A stretch of 64,000 nucleotides of DNA from Microcebus murinus (GCF_040939455.1 NC_134112.1:17758501-17822500), one strand, 5' to 3'; numbered from the stretch's first letter, positions 34,985-46,279 are shown. Numbers and translations: made by a program. The notes: generated from the sequence alone by a model not told the origin.

Positions 34985-35080
34985 GCCAAGTACTGGGGTA
35001 GGCAGGCACTGAGCATGGGGCGGAGGTGGGCATTCAGTGGTGAGCAAAACAGAGTCCCTGCCCTAAGTGAGTCCAGCTAT
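34985..35080 (-). repeat. L2 fragment, antisense
   Basis: 'ggcactgagcatggggcggaggtgggcattcagtggtgagcaaaacagagtccctgccct' is the antisense L2 pattern. Confidence 0.5.
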
Positions 35081-35494
35081 TTGGCTTTTTGCTCTGCCCC
35101 TCCTATGGGCAGGAAAAGCTTCTCCTAGAGTTCTGGAATGCATTGTCACAGGTTCCTAAGTCGTTAACAGTCAAAGGGGGCAAGGAGTTTGAAAGGGAGG
35201 CCCAAAGTAGATTCTGGGAAGGATTTCTGCTCCCTCCATCCCAGTCTCAGAACATTCTATCCTGTCTAGGACTGGCAGACTACTTCCGAGACAAGCAGCT
35301 TGCCCTTCAGTTTTCTTATCCGTAAAATAGGATAATGGGGGCTGCCATTCCCTTCCTTCAGGGACTGTTGTATCTTGTAAAAATTAGCAAGTTGGAACGT
35401 ATTCTAGCCTCACCATTGAAAAGCAGAGAAGTGGTTCGGATAATTTCCTTTCGTATTATTTCCTTCAAAGTGGGCATGAAGGTTTTCAATTTTA

Positions 35495-35600
35495 TAATTC
35501 AACACAACTATATTTACTGAGTACCAACCTATTACAAGAAAGATAGAAAAAGACTCCATCTTTGCCCCTCAGTTGATAAATTCAACTTCTTCAGATTTTA
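35495..35600 (-). repeat. L2 3' end, antisense
   Basis: 'ttcaacacaactatatttactgagtaccaacctattac' then 'agactccatctttgcccctcagttga' fits the antisense L2 tail. Confidence 0.5.
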
Positions 35601-37220
35601 CTTGGGAACCCCCAAAGGAACTTATTTGTCTGTTTGAATATATAAATTTAACATTTGTTCACCAATGGGATCCTTACCTATTCTCCCATTGACACCACAC
35701 AAATAGTTAGGTTGGAAAAAAATTTGATTCTTAGCATCTGACCATTTTAGTCTACTAAAGATTTCTGAACACAAGGTATATCTGACAGGGAAAGGGATCT
35801 TCCTTTATCCTCTTTACTAGCTTAGAACTAGGGTGAGATGGGGGCGGGGGAGAAAGGAAAGGGCTGCTGACATTTGGACAGCTCTGTTATCAGCAAGAAG
35901 ACCTCAGTAATTTATGATTCTTCTCTTTTACTCCAGACTCACCCAAGCCTTTGCTGGGATTTGAAACTTATCCCTATTATTTGCAGATTGAAATCAAGAT
36001 AAGAGGATGAGGCATCATATTTACTTTCAGCAAGTAACTCTACTAGGGGCTAAACTGTTTAACTAGAAATAGTCTCCAATTTTATACCTTCCCAATATGT
36101 CACTAGCACACTCCAAATCTCCAGGCGGGGTTACAGACCTATTTTAGCTGGCTCCATTTTCCTCTGGGCCAGATAAAGCAAAGATTGCAACATCAGAAGC
36201 AGTTCAACCAATCATTATGTATAAACCTCAGCCCATTTGTATAATGCAACCCTTCTGGTAGTACTGACATGAAAGTTGCCAATAGGGAAGATCACAAGCC
36301 TGTCAAAGTCCCAAGTCATCTGTGGCACCAGGGCCACAGAACCTCTCTCCACTTGGAAGTAAAATAGTTGTTCTAATAGTAACCAAATGCCCTCCTTCAG
36401 GACAGTATTTCAAGAAGGAGGAGGTATACATATAATATACAAACATATTCATTCCCTTTAGGGGATAATTATCAATATCATACAGGGAAGCTGGAACACA
36501 CAAAAAAATTAAGTACTCTGTAGAAGATCATGCTGCAAATCTCAAGAGAAGCAGTGAGTGTTCGGGGCCTGGGATGCTTTATCTTGGCCATGAGATAGCA
36601 CAGCCATGTGAAGAAAGGGCTGGCTGGTTTTCCAGCATAACATGGTATTTTATTTCACCATAGCAGACTGCTGGGAAATCTCTGGAGGCCCTTGCAGCTG
36701 CATCTTGTCTTTAATATGAAGCCTGGGGGGAAGAAAGAGAGAGAGAGTCATAATTCACAAGAGGCCCAGCCATAAGAAAGCCATTCTGAATAACTGAATC
36801 AGACACCGAGCGGGAGCTGCCGTTCCATTCCTAAGGCAAGAATGCTTTTTGTCTTTCCTTCTTTCCTTACCGGCTGTGTCCTCGTGAAAAGATCATTTAT
36901 GGATGGTGGAATGAGTGCATCAGAGCCAGCTTCTGTTTCTCCCTTTTTCTTCCCTCCCTGCTGCTATCCTATAAAAAGACCCTTTGTTAAAGACTGAAAC
37001 AGCAGATGCAGCTCAGATATTATCTTAAATAATTTTGGGGGAGTATTTTATCTTGAATCGGTGTAACACCATTTTCATGTGAAAAGTGCTTCTACTGCTG
37101 ATCCAAATAGTCTAGAAACTTGAGAGACCCATATGGCAAAGAAGTCATATCTCTTTAAAGTAATGTAAGGTATGGGAAGAACTGATAATGTTGATCAAAG
37201 AATACATAGACCCCAAACGG
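35601..37220. other. intergenic, unique block with possible conserved patch
   Basis: No recognisable transposon for about 1.6 kb. A TATAAAAAG string occurs at 36970-36978 within a repeat-free, moderately GC patch (36770-37010). No exon seen. Confidence 0.45.
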
Positions 37221-37224
37221 CCTC

Positions 37225-37325
37225 ATGGGCTGAGGGAGTCAGGGGAGGCCTCGTGAAAGAGGTAGGAGTAATAAAAATGCTGGGTTGGGTCTAAGTCCTG
37301 GAGGTAGGAATGGATTTAATGGATC
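37225..37325 (-). repeat. L2-like fragment, antisense
   Basis: 'agtcaggggaggcctcgtgaaagaggtaggagtaataaaaatgctgggttgggtctaagtcctgga' resembles the antisense L2 'ggaaggcttcctggaggaggtg' region. Confidence 0.4.
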
Positions 37326-37574
37326 CCAAAGTAAGAAGACTTGATTACGGGGTGCATAGACTTAGAAGTAGGTAGAAGAAAAAGATGGTCAGGTTTTTAC
37401 AAAGACTAAAACCCAAGCTTAAGATTTTAGACTGTTTCAATAATTAGTTGCTATCCATGTTCATTGTGGACAACGCTTTAAATATAGATAACAAAAAGGA
37501 CAGTAACTTAAAATCCTACCAGTCCTAGAATAGTAGCGGTGAACAGTCTGGTGCACGCTCTTTCACGTATTTTC

Positions 37575-37990
37575 TTTGAAAATTTATTGTCCTAGTTCAG
37601 GTTCTCCAGAGGCAGATCCTGAGATGAGAATTCAAGTGCGAGTAGTTTATTCAGGGGGTGGTTTCAGGAAACACTGGTAGGGGAGTGGGTAGGAAGACAG
37701 GGAAGGGAAGGAAGCAGAAGAAGAAAGGTCATGTTCTCAAACAAAGGGGTCACTTGGAGTGCAGTCATGCTGGGAACTCTGGAAGAGAGAATAGAAGAAG
37801 TCTCAAAGCTGTCTTGCCCAGGGATGAGGAAGCTGGAATACCTACCCATTAATTTTTGTCTACTGAGAGTTGATTTGAGGGGCATCAACCCTGTGAATGA
37901 GTCTCCCTGGACCAGAAGGAAAAGCCTAAGCAGAGCTGCAGGAATTTGCATCACACAGCCCTCAGTGTGTAGTGGGGTATGGGTATGACA
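37575..37990 (+). mobile_element. LTR-like sequence, unclassified
   Basis: 'ttctccagaggcagatcctgagatgagaattcaagtgcgagtagtttattcaggg' followed by 'ggaaacactggtaggggagtgggtaggaa' resembles the start of an old ERVL-type LTR. I cannot name the family or find firm termini. Confidence 0.35.
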
Positions 37991-38011
37991 AGAATACATA
38001 TTTTCTATTTA

Positions 38012-38300
<289 letters not shown>

Positions 38301-38479
38301 ACATGATACACTCTTCAAGAGAGTTTTGATGACAAGCTATTCACCCAGCTCCTCTCTTCTGCACACTTTCTCCTCTTTCTATCAACAAAGAGTTTTTCCC
38401 TTGTAATTGTAAACGTCCTCTCTGTTTTCACAGACTTTTGTTGGAAAACAACACAAAACCTTGAGACATAAAGGATCTG

Positions 38480-39455
38480 TAATGGACACTTGTCCATTGT
38501 GTCTATTCAGCATCTTCTCCCCCACCTTCTTCTGATACCACTCCTCCTTTCATAGGAGGGAAATGAACCACCCCTTCTTCTTGTGGTTCCAGTGGGCTGC
38601 CAACCAGTTTTCATTCTACAGGGTGAGCATGAGATCCAGGCTGCATCAACCATAGTCCCCATTCACTTGGCTACATCAAACTGAGCCAATTAGACCCTTT
38701 CCCTGGGAATTTATATGCAGACTTTGGGAAAAGTAAGCTTTCTCCTCTGGTGTCATTAGACTGAGATGTCAAAACCAGGGCTTGTCTGAACCAAGCTCCA
38801 CTTCCTGTCCACTGAAAGGTGATCAAGCTCATCTGAAGTGAGGGGAATGTAGCCCCTGCACAGAGAAAAGCAGAGGATGGGGGAGGGAGAGAGATATCTG
38901 ACTATACTGTTAAGTATCTACAATCCCCAAAGGCCCACTACCCCTAGATTACCCATTGCTTGAGCCAAATAAACAATAAATTATAAACTTGTGGAGGGAG
39001 GGATAAAGAGAGGTTGATTAATGGATACAGATATACGGTTTGATAGAAGAAATAAGATCTAGTGTTTGATAGATCAATAGGATGACTATAATTTCCAGTA
39101 ATCTATATTATATTTCAAAATATCTAGAAGAGAAGAATTTGAATGTTTGTAGCATAAAGAAAAGATAAATATTTAAAGTGATGGATATCCCAATTACACT
39201 GATTTGATCTTTACAAATTATACGAAATGTATTAAATTATCACAGGTGCCCTAAAAATATGTACATCTATTCTGTATCAACATAAAAATAAAATTACAAA
39301 AATAAAATTTAAAAATAAATATAAAAAAATCATAACCTTACTCCTTCCTTCCTTCCCTCCTTCCTTCCTTCTTTTATCTTTCTTTCTTGTTTGTTTATAG
39401 CTGGTTTTGATTGGGTTTCTATTTCTTGCAACCACAGAGTTTTAACTAATGCTTA
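38480..39455 (+). mobile_element. old LTR-type element with nested L1 end
   Basis: Left part: 'actgagccaattagaccctttccctgggaattt', 'gggagggagagagatatctga', 'ttgcttgagccaaataaac'. The expected terminal phrase appears only after a gap: 'gattgggtttctatttcttgcaaccacagagttttaactaatgc' (39408-39452). It looks like an ERVL-type solo LTR broken by an L1 3' end. Family not certain. Confidence 0.5.
38982..39340 (+). mobile_element. L1 3' UTR (L1MA/L1PB-like) nested insertion
   Basis: 'gggagggataaagagaggttgattaatggatacag', 'ataagatctagtgtttgatag', 'tgaatgtttgtagcataaagaaaagataaat', 'tgatggatatcccaattacactgatttgatctttaca' and an A-rich tail match the 3' UTR of eutherian or early primate L1 families. A (TTCC)n tract follows at about 39343-39395. 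Confidence 0.8.
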
Positions 39456-39833
39456 TCATGAAGTATATCTGTGGCCCTGCAGTTATATATTGGTGAAGAG
39501 AGCAGGAGGTGGAGAGAATCAAATTATGCCAGGACTGCAGTGACCTCTTTCTGTCCAACTTTATTTGCCTCCATGATTTCCAGGTCGATCCCAACTCTCT
39601 GAGGCATGAAAGAGCGTGAAGGGGACATCTGCCTTCAGGAAAACTGAACTGCAATAGCAACATGAAGCACAGTTTCCTATTGACTGCTGCCTTCTGCCTG
39701 CAGCTATTGATGGCAGTCACCAATCGGAAGCTAACCCATTGGGACTAACCAGTTTTTCCCTCCTACTCTTGTAACTCAAGGACATGGAGAACTCTGGTTT
39801 TAGGGGCTATAAGCTGACGGTTCTGTGAATTCT

Positions 39834-40997
39834 TTTTTTATTATTATTTTTTATTTTTTTATTTTGGCATATTATGGGGTACAGATTTTAAGGTTTCAAT
39901 AAATGCCCATTTTCCCCCCTCCCCCCACAAGTCTGAGTCTCCAGCATGTCCATCCCCCAGATGGTGCACATCTCACTCATTATGTATGTATATACCCGCC
40001 CCGCTCCCCCCTCCCACCCGCCCAATACCTTATTACTGTAGTACTGTGTGACCACTTAGGTGCTGTTCAGTTAATACCACTTTCCTGGTGAGTATATGTG
40101 GTGCTTGTTTTTCCATTCTTGGGAAACTTCACTTAATAGTATGGGTTCCAGCTCTAACCAGGAAAATATAAGATGTGCTATGTCACCATTGTTTCTTAGA
40201 GCTGAATAGTACTCCATGGTATACATATACCACATTTTATTAATCCATTCTTGGATTGATGGGCACTTGGGCTGTTTCCACAGCCTTGCAATTATGAATT
40301 GTGCTGCTATAAACATTCGAGTGCAGGTGTCTTTTTTGTAGAGTGTCATTGGATCATTTGGGTAGATGCCCAGCAATGGGATTGCTGGATCAAATGGTAG
40401 ATTCACTTGTATCGCTTTAAGGTATCTCCATATTGCTTTCCACAGAGGTTGAACTAGTTTGCAGTCCCACCAGCAGTGTAGGAGTGTTCCTCTCTCTCCG
40501 CATCCATGCCAGCATTTATTGTTCGGAGACTTTTTGATAAAGGCCATTCTCACTGGAGTTAAGTGATATCTCATTGTGGTTTTGATTTGCATTTCCCTGA
40601 TGATTAAAGATGTTGAGCATTTTTTCATATGTTTGTTGGCCATTCTTCTGTCTTCTTTAGAAAAGTTTCTGTTCAAGTCCTTTGCCCACTTTTTAATAGG
40701 GTTATTTGATTTTTTCTTCCTGATTTTCGTGAGTTCTAAGTGTATTGTAGTTATCAGTCCCTTATCGGATGCATAGGATGCAAAAATTTTCTCCCATTCT
40801 GTAGGTTGTCTGTTTACTTTCATGACTATTTCTTTGGCTGTGCAGAAGCTTTGTAGTTTGATCATGTCCCATTTATTTTTGTTGCTGCTGTGATTGCCTT
40901 TGGGGACTTCTTCATAAACTCTTTGCCTAGGCCAATGTCTAGGAGAGTGTTTCCAACTTTTTCCTCTAGAATTCTAATCGTTTCATACCTTAGGCTT
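39834..40997 (-). mobile_element. 5'-truncated L1 insertion bounded by a 15-bp TSD
   Basis: GGTTCTGTGAATTCT occurs at 39819-39833 and again at 40998-41012. It brackets, on the minus strand, the ORF2 C-terminal region, a G-rich 3' UTR ('tgtggggggagggggg') and an A-rich tail at the left. The element is truncated at its 5' end inside ORF2. The exact TSD and long open frame mark it as one of the youngest insertions in the window. The 3' UTR differs from the human L1PA type I know, which suggests a lineage-specific L1. Confidence 0.92.
40071..40865 (-). pseudogene. L1 ORF2p C-terminal remnant (264 codons open)
   Basis: Encodes the region after the reverse transcriptase domain of L1 ORF2p. It includes the stretch '[12 protein letters not shown]', the '[17 protein letters not shown]' segment, the C-terminal cysteine-rich motif (C-H-G-C ... 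L-H-C-W-W-D-C), and '[13 protein letters not shown]'. The frame ends at a natural stop at 40071. Upstream, ORF2-like sequence continues to about 40997 ('aaatttattt...' antisense) but is out of frame by an indel near 40880. The endonuclease and catalytic reverse transcriptase domains are absent, so it cannot mobilise itself. Confidence 0.92.
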
Positions 40998-41105
40998 GGT
41001 TCTGTGAATTCTAACCTCTGGCTTAACCAGTCTTTGGCTTGTGTGATCCTCCAAAGATTCAGCAGTTCTAAGATCTCAATATGATTTTATTAATTTGGAA
41101 ATTAT

Positions 41106-41410
41106 GGCTGGGCACAGTGGGTCATGCCTGTAATTCTAGCACTCTGGGAGGCCAAGGCAGGAAGATCACTTGAGGCCAGTAGTTCAAGACCAGCTTGAGC
41201 AAGAGCGAGATCCTGTTTCTACCAAAAATAGAAGAAATTAGCTGGGAGTGGTGGTGCACGCCTATAGTCTCAGCTACTGAAGAGGCTGAAGCAATAGGAT
41301 CACTTGAGCCCATGAGTTTGAGGTTGCAGTGAGCTATGATGATGCCACTGCACTCTACCCTGGTGGACAGAGACACTCTATCTAAAAAAAAAAAAAAAAA
41401 AAAAAAAAAA
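41106..41410 (+). repeat. Alu SINE, full dimer with poly(A)
   Basis: Starts GGCTGGGCACAGTGG, has 'gagcaagagcgagatcctgtttctacc' at the left-arm end, right arm 'gagctatgatgatgccactgcactctaccctgg', and about 30 A at 41381-41410. It lies just right of the L1 insertion. Confidence 0.95.
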
Positions 41411-41529
41411 GAGTAAGTGATTTGCTTTTTAAATGGATAAAAGTGGTTCATTTCCACGGGGATTAATAAAGATTTACAAATGCCTTTAAAAAAAAACAGA
41501 AATTATAAGACATCCTTGAAAGAATAGCT

Positions 41530-41735
41530 GCCATTCATTAAGCACAATGTATTTGGACTTTGTGTATGCTCTCATGCTGTAATCTTCCCCAAATCCTGCA
41601 AAGTAGGTATTATCAGCCCCAGTTAAAGATGAAGAAACTGAAATTCAGAGAGGTTAGCAGCCGACAGTCCCCCAAACCCAGGCCTGTGAGACTGAGGGCT
41701 TCCCCTACCCCATGCATACTCCACTGCCTATGCCC
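41530..41735 (-). repeat. MIR SINE, antisense
   Basis: 'ctgtaatcttccccaaatcctgcaaagtaggtattatcagccccagttaaagatgaagaaactgaaattcagagaggtta' is the antisense MIR. A hAT element is inserted near its end. Confidence 0.85.
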
Positions 41736-41740
41736 TAGAG

Positions 41741-41963
41741 TAGGGGTCCTCAAACTTTTTAAATAGGGGGCCAGTTCACTGTCCCTGAGACCGTTGGAGG
41801 GCCGGTGAAGAGTGCGGCACACATTCCACACATGCACGCTGTGGGCCCTGGACGAGTTGGCTGCTAAGCAGGACAGGCAGCGGCAGCAAAAACACCCCGA
41901 GGGCAGGATAAATGTCCTCAGCAGGTCTCATGTGGCCTTCAGGCCGTAGTTTGAGGACACCTG
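41741..41963 (+). mobile_element. non-autonomous hAT element (MITE) with 8-bp TSD
   Basis: The left end TAGGGGTCCTCAAACT and the reverse complement of the right end, CAGGTGTCCTCAAACT, form 16-bp terminal inverted repeats with two mismatches. The flanking octamers CCCTAGAG (41733-41740) and CCCTAAAG (41964-41971) differ at one position, as expected for hAT insertion. The internal sequence ('ggccagttcactgtccctgagaccgttggagggcc', later 'catgtggccttcaggccgtag') has no coding capacity. Strepsirrhine genomes are reported to carry recent hAT families, and this copy could belong to one. The exact family needs a search. Confidence 0.88.
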
Positions 41964-42290
41964 CCCTAAAGTAAAGCAGTAACATCCTCCCTTGCTGGTA
42001 GAGTTTTAGGTTTAATGTGTTCTATCTTAGGATATGCAGCAAGTCTTTACATTTCATCCTAAACTCACAAGCACAATTTTCAGAAAGGATTTCTGGCCTT
42101 TTGTCATTTGTTAATTCTGTGATCCTTAAACTGGGTATGGAGACTCCTATTGGGTAGATTTGTAGGTCAGCTCAGCTAAGCTGAAACTGGCCCCCAGAAT
42201 TCCCTTCCCTGCATAGCCCTGGGTTAGAGTGGGCTTCAAGAGATATTTTGTGTCAGGTTTAGAAAGAGGAAGTAAAGCAGCAGGAGCTAC

Positions 42291-42650
42291 ATCCTTTTCA
42301 TTCTTTTTTTTTTTTTTTTTAGACAGTGTCTTGCTTTGTTGCCCAGACTAGAGTGCCGTGGTGTCAGCCTAGCTCACAACAACCTCAAACTCCTGGGCTC
42401 AAGCAATCCTGCTGCCTCAGCCTCCTGAGTAGCTGGGACTACAGGCATGCACCACCATGCCCAACTAATTTTTTCTATATATATATTAGTTGGCCAATTA
42501 ATTTCTTTCTATTTATAGTAGAGACGGGGTCTCGCTCTTGCTTAGGCTGGTTTTGAACTCCTGACCTCGAGCAATCCGCTTGCCTCGGCCTCCCAGAGTG
42601 CTAGGATTACAGGCGTGAGCCACCACACCCGGCCTATCCTTTTCATTCTT
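42291..42650 (-). repeat. Alu SINE with exact 15-bp TSD, antisense
   Basis: ATCCTTTTCATTCTT at 42291-42305 is repeated exactly at 42636-42650 around a full-length antisense Alu (42306-42635). It contains the diagnostic middle 'tatatattagttggccaattaatttctttctatttatag' and ends 'gattacaggcgtgagccaccacacccggcc'. The low decay and intact TSD mark it as young. Confidence 0.97.
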
Positions 42651-43186
42651 GGAAGGTGGTGCAGCACAGGTGCTGTTGCAGCTCACTCGTGTTGCCGCTT
42701 ACTTGCCAGCTCGTGTGGTTACAGTGGCACAGTGGCTGGGCCTGGGCCTCCAGCCTCTCTAACTTCTGGACCAGATGTGTGTGTAGCTCCCTGATGGGGA
42801 ACACCAGCTTCCCCTACCAAGTACCTAGCGTGGAAGTTGGCAGCTTGGAGGCAGTAAGATACTGATGCGGACTCCAGCCCATCCTTGTGGATTTCCGTTT
42901 TCCTGTGCTTCTCCCCCTTCAGGGCCATCCTTCTTTCCCAAATGCCTTCTCTGAGGAGTTCAGGCTTCAGCACCAGACATAGAAACAATAGCCCCTTATA
43001 GACTGTGGAATCAGCATCCCCAACTGAGTAAGATCAAATCCCTATAATAAAATCCTGCACTAAATACACACCCACACCCACATCCACGCACACGTGTATG
43101 TATATTTCCCAGTGTCCTACTTTTGTAATTGAATTCTGACTGGTTCCTTCTTACACTTTTGGATAAATGAAGATTTCAAGACTACA
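42651..43186. other. intergenic, unique
   Basis: Contains a short CA/CACA patch (43069-43095). The small frames at 42656-42988 have no domain. No gene seen. Confidence 0.5.
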
Positions 43187-43455
43187 TTTTTTTTTTTTTT
43201 TTTTTTTTTGTGAGACAGAATCTTGCTCTGTCCCCCTGGGTAGAGTGCAGTGGCATCATCGTAGCTGATAGCAACCTCTAACTCCTGGGCTCAAGTGATC
43301 TTCCTGCCTCAGCCTCCTAAGTAGCTGGGACTATAGGTATGCACCACCACGCCTAGCTAATTTTTCTATTTTTGTAGAGACAGGGGTCTCGCTCTTGCTC
43401 AGGCTGGTCTTGCAATCCTGACCTCAAGCCATCCTCCCAACTCAGCTTCCCAAAG
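43187..43455 (-). repeat. Alu SINE, antisense, 5'-truncated
   Basis: T-run at 43187-43209, then 'gagacagaatcttgctctgtc...gtagctgatagcaacctctaactcctgggctcaag', and left-arm sequence up to 'cagcttcccaaagtt'. Its 5' end stops where the 7SL-derived copy begins. Confidence 0.9.
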
Positions 43456-43473
43456 TTACACATACTTTTTTTT

Positions 43474-43778
43474 AAGAGGCTGGGTCTCACTGTGCTGTCC
43501 AGGCTGGAGTACAGGGGCTATGCACAGGCAGTATCCCACTACTGATCAGTGCGGGAGTTTTGACCTGCTCCACTTTTGAGCTGGCTGGGCCTGTTCAACC
43601 CTCCTTAGTCAATCTGGTGGTGCTTTGCTCTGGGGAGGTCACCATATCGATGGTGAACTTAGTGTGGACACCTCATCTGTATAGCATACTACATCTCAGA
43701 ACTCCTACACTCAAGTGATCCTCCCAGCACAGCCTCCCAAGTAGCTTGGCACTGCAGTTGTGTCCCACCATGCCTGGC
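43474..43778 (-). pseudogene. RN7SL-like: 7SL RNA (SRP RNA) processed pseudogene
   Basis: The minus strand runs almost the full length of 7SL RNA, the scaffold of the signal recognition particle: an Alu-like 5' domain (from 'gccaggcatggtggga'), the S-domain with 'ggtgacctcccc' and 'ctaaggagggttgaac', the SRP54-binding segment GGAGCAGGTCAAAACTCCCG preserved perfectly at 43571..43552, 'ctgatcagtagtgggat', and the 3' Alu-like end. An 8-base A-tail (T-run at 43466-43473) shows it arose by retrotransposition. Substitutions are scattered and no 7SL promoter context is visible, so it is probably not functional. The unique S-domain separates it from an Alu. Confidence 0.95.
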
Positions 43779-43872
43779 TGCACATTATTTACGGGGATCA
43801 TTTTCCAGATCTTCGACCTCCTGTCTACTCTTCCCTAAAACTGATCTATGAGCCTGTGTTTGCCCTCACTGT

Positions 43873-44300
43873 ATTAGTTTAGTTCTTCAGGAAGACGATC
43901 TGAAAGAGAGAGTTAGGAGTGCAAATGTTTCTCTGAGGAGTAACATCTGTGAAAGGAACAGAGAGAAAGTAGGGTTGGGCAGCTAAAGTCTTCAGACTGT
44001 AATGCAAACCCCACAAGTCTCTGCCTGCTCGACAGCTGAGGTTGCCTCTTAGTAGTTCTCCCATTGGGTGGAAATGGCCAGGCCTACACACACTAGCGTT
44101 GTTCAGTCATTGGCTGGAGCTGCCCCAAGAAGAGTGGGACCTCAGCTGGAAAGCTGAGGCCAGCCCTGAGGAATGCAACAGCTGGAGGGGGTCTGCTCGC
44201 CACACTCCTCACAGCTGGGGAGTGAGTCCTTTCTTGCACTGCATTTCCACAGTCTGCTACCTTCTCATCCTAAATCTCACAATGGGGCATTGCCCTGGGC
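43873..44300 (-). mobile_element. LTR-like sequence, unclassified
   Basis: 'tagtttagttcttcaggaagacgatctgaaagagagagttagg', 'cacaagtctctgcctgctcgacagctgagg' and 'cattggctggagctgcccc' suggest a decayed ERVL-type LTR. Orientation and family are uncertain. The frames at 43879-44320 are not supported as genes. Confidence 0.3.
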
Positions 44301-44402
44301 TTTGGAAACCTTCCCTATGAACCAAGCAAGGGGATACATTGAAATATTGGCTTTGGGGCCTTATCAGTTCATCAGTGTCATGAAAGAAGGATTGTTCTAG
44401 AC

Positions 44403-44647
44403 CAGTATTTCTCAACCTTTCTTTCATTATTGCCCCACCCCACCCCACACACCGAAAAGGAGCCTTTTTAGACATTCATTTCCTAACCATCCCCCTACTA
44501 TGAAAGTACCACAGGTATATGTGCATGTTTATGCACTGAATGTATACATGTGCTTTGTACAAGAAAAGAGTCAGATTTTTTTTTTTGTCTCTCAAGAATC
44601 AATTTTCACTCCCTTGGGGACAATATCATCCCCATTAAGAATATATG
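44403..44647 (+). mobile_element. hAT-type element with near-perfect 8-bp TSD
   Basis: Begins CAGTATTTCTCAACC and ends CATTAAGAATATATG, imperfect hAT-like termini. Flanking octamers TTCTAGAC (44395-44402) and TTCTAGAT (44648-44655) match at 7 of 8. Its interior is a C-rich start followed by AT-rich sequence, non-coding. Charlie-type family likely, exact name unknown. Confidence 0.7.
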
Positions 44648-44659
44648 TTCTAGATTAAA

Positions 44660-46275
44660 AGAGACTTATGAGATATAACAACCAGATGCAGTATATGGCC
44701 TAATATTGAATTCTGGATTAGAAAAAGCAACTGTAAAGGGCATTTGAGGAACATGTGAGAAATTTTAATATGGACTGAATATTTTCATTAGGTGTGACAG
44801 TGTTATTTTGGCTATTTAAGAAAAGATTTTTATTTTTTTGTAGATGCACATAGAAGTTAAAAACAAAAAAGAAATATTGGTTTGGTGAAGACGCCTTTAC
44901 TTATTATTAATTAAATTGCCTCACATCCATGAGTCTTCCTTTATTTGCCTGTCTTATACATATTTCTGTTAAGGGCAAAGCTGAGGATTAGGAGTGGAAT
45001 TGGCCTTTTTAGGAGAAAGCTCTGGATTTGGAACAGCTGAACACTATACGTTAGTGATGCTGATTCTCTTAAAGTTAACTGGAATGTCTTGCAAGACAAG
45101 CACATTTTTGAGAAACATCGTATAAAACTGTCTCATAAAATTTTTACATGATCTCTTTCAGACTTGGGTTGTTTTATTCATTGAGAAGTTAAAACGTCTT
45201 TTATCAAATAGTGTCATGAAATATTTATCCCAATTACAGTCTATCATCTTATTTTATCTTATGATGAAAAATGTTAGATGTCAACTTAAAATATGTGAGG
45301 AGTTACATAGCTTAAAAAAATTCCTTTGGAGGTTATGTAAGCAAAACATTTGAAGATCCTTGGACTAAGATAATATATTTCAAGTAAAAAAAAGCCCTCT
45401 CTTTTTGCTTCCAGTTAGTCTCTTTTCTTCCCAGGAGCCAATAGCCAATTATAGGCACACAGTACACCTGGTTGGAATTCCAGGCTTTTGTCTGTGAGAA
45501 CCAAGTTATTTCAATAACATTTTCCTTTCTCTTTTCTCAGTGGTAGATTTCCACTGTCACAAAGCCACAAGCACATCGGTAAGACTCAAAAATCTTATAT
45601 AAGATGCAGCTAGCCATTGCAACTTCTCTCCCTGCAGCTTACAAACCCTACTCCTTGGTTTTGGAGGCTCACAGACCCCCTTCATGTTTGTTGGAGGGTA
45701 AATGAGAAATCATTCCAAATGACAAGGAGATAACTTTTGTTTCTTTTTTGATATTTCCAATCAGTGTTAGATTGCAAAGTCAAATGTGAGGGTCTGTATG
45801 TTTTTGTAGACAGGATGAATCATTGGCGTGTTGCTTTTTGAAGGGTGGCTAAATCATTTCACATAGTACACTTTTTTAAAAAAGCCCTCCCATAAGGCTG
45901 AAGCATCTGGCATGATACACATTCTTCCAGATTTCTTGTGAGTCTGAGCTTCCCAAGGCACATGGTGCCCCACCTTTCAGGGTCTTTTTCCATTACAGGA
46001 CTCAATTTGCTGGTGTGTCTCTGTTAGGTCCTGCATATCATTCTCATTATTGCTGACTTTGATTGCCTTGCCTTGTCCTCAGCTTGGAAAATTCCAAAGG
46101 GAATGCTGTACCAGTTCTTAGGCCAGAAGTGAAATTCTAAAAAGGTCTGTTTGTTGTTCAGAGTTTGCAACTCTTAGGAGATGGCTGTAACCAACTGTCA
46201 GGATTTAGATGGACTGTACCTCTCAAATCTCAAGCTCTCATCTCTCTTGACTTCAGGTCTGTATTTCCAACTGTT
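44660..46275. other. intergenic, unique block
   Basis: About 1.6 kb without recognisable young repeats. No exon seen. Confidence 0.5.
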
Positions 46276-46279
46276 TGGT

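Noticed and set aside
36970..36978. TATA box as a promoter call
   Set aside because: A single TATA string in AT-rich DNA is not enough without a start site or exon; kept only as a low-interest observation.
41741..41963. Identity as a SPIN element
   Set aside because: The termini GGTCCTCAAACT do not match the SPIN termini as I remember them; only the hAT superfamily is supported.
42326..42556. Frame encoding [22 protein letters not shown] (similar frames at 12956-13186 and 55963-56163)
   Set aside because: Alu-derived translation, repeated at each Alu.
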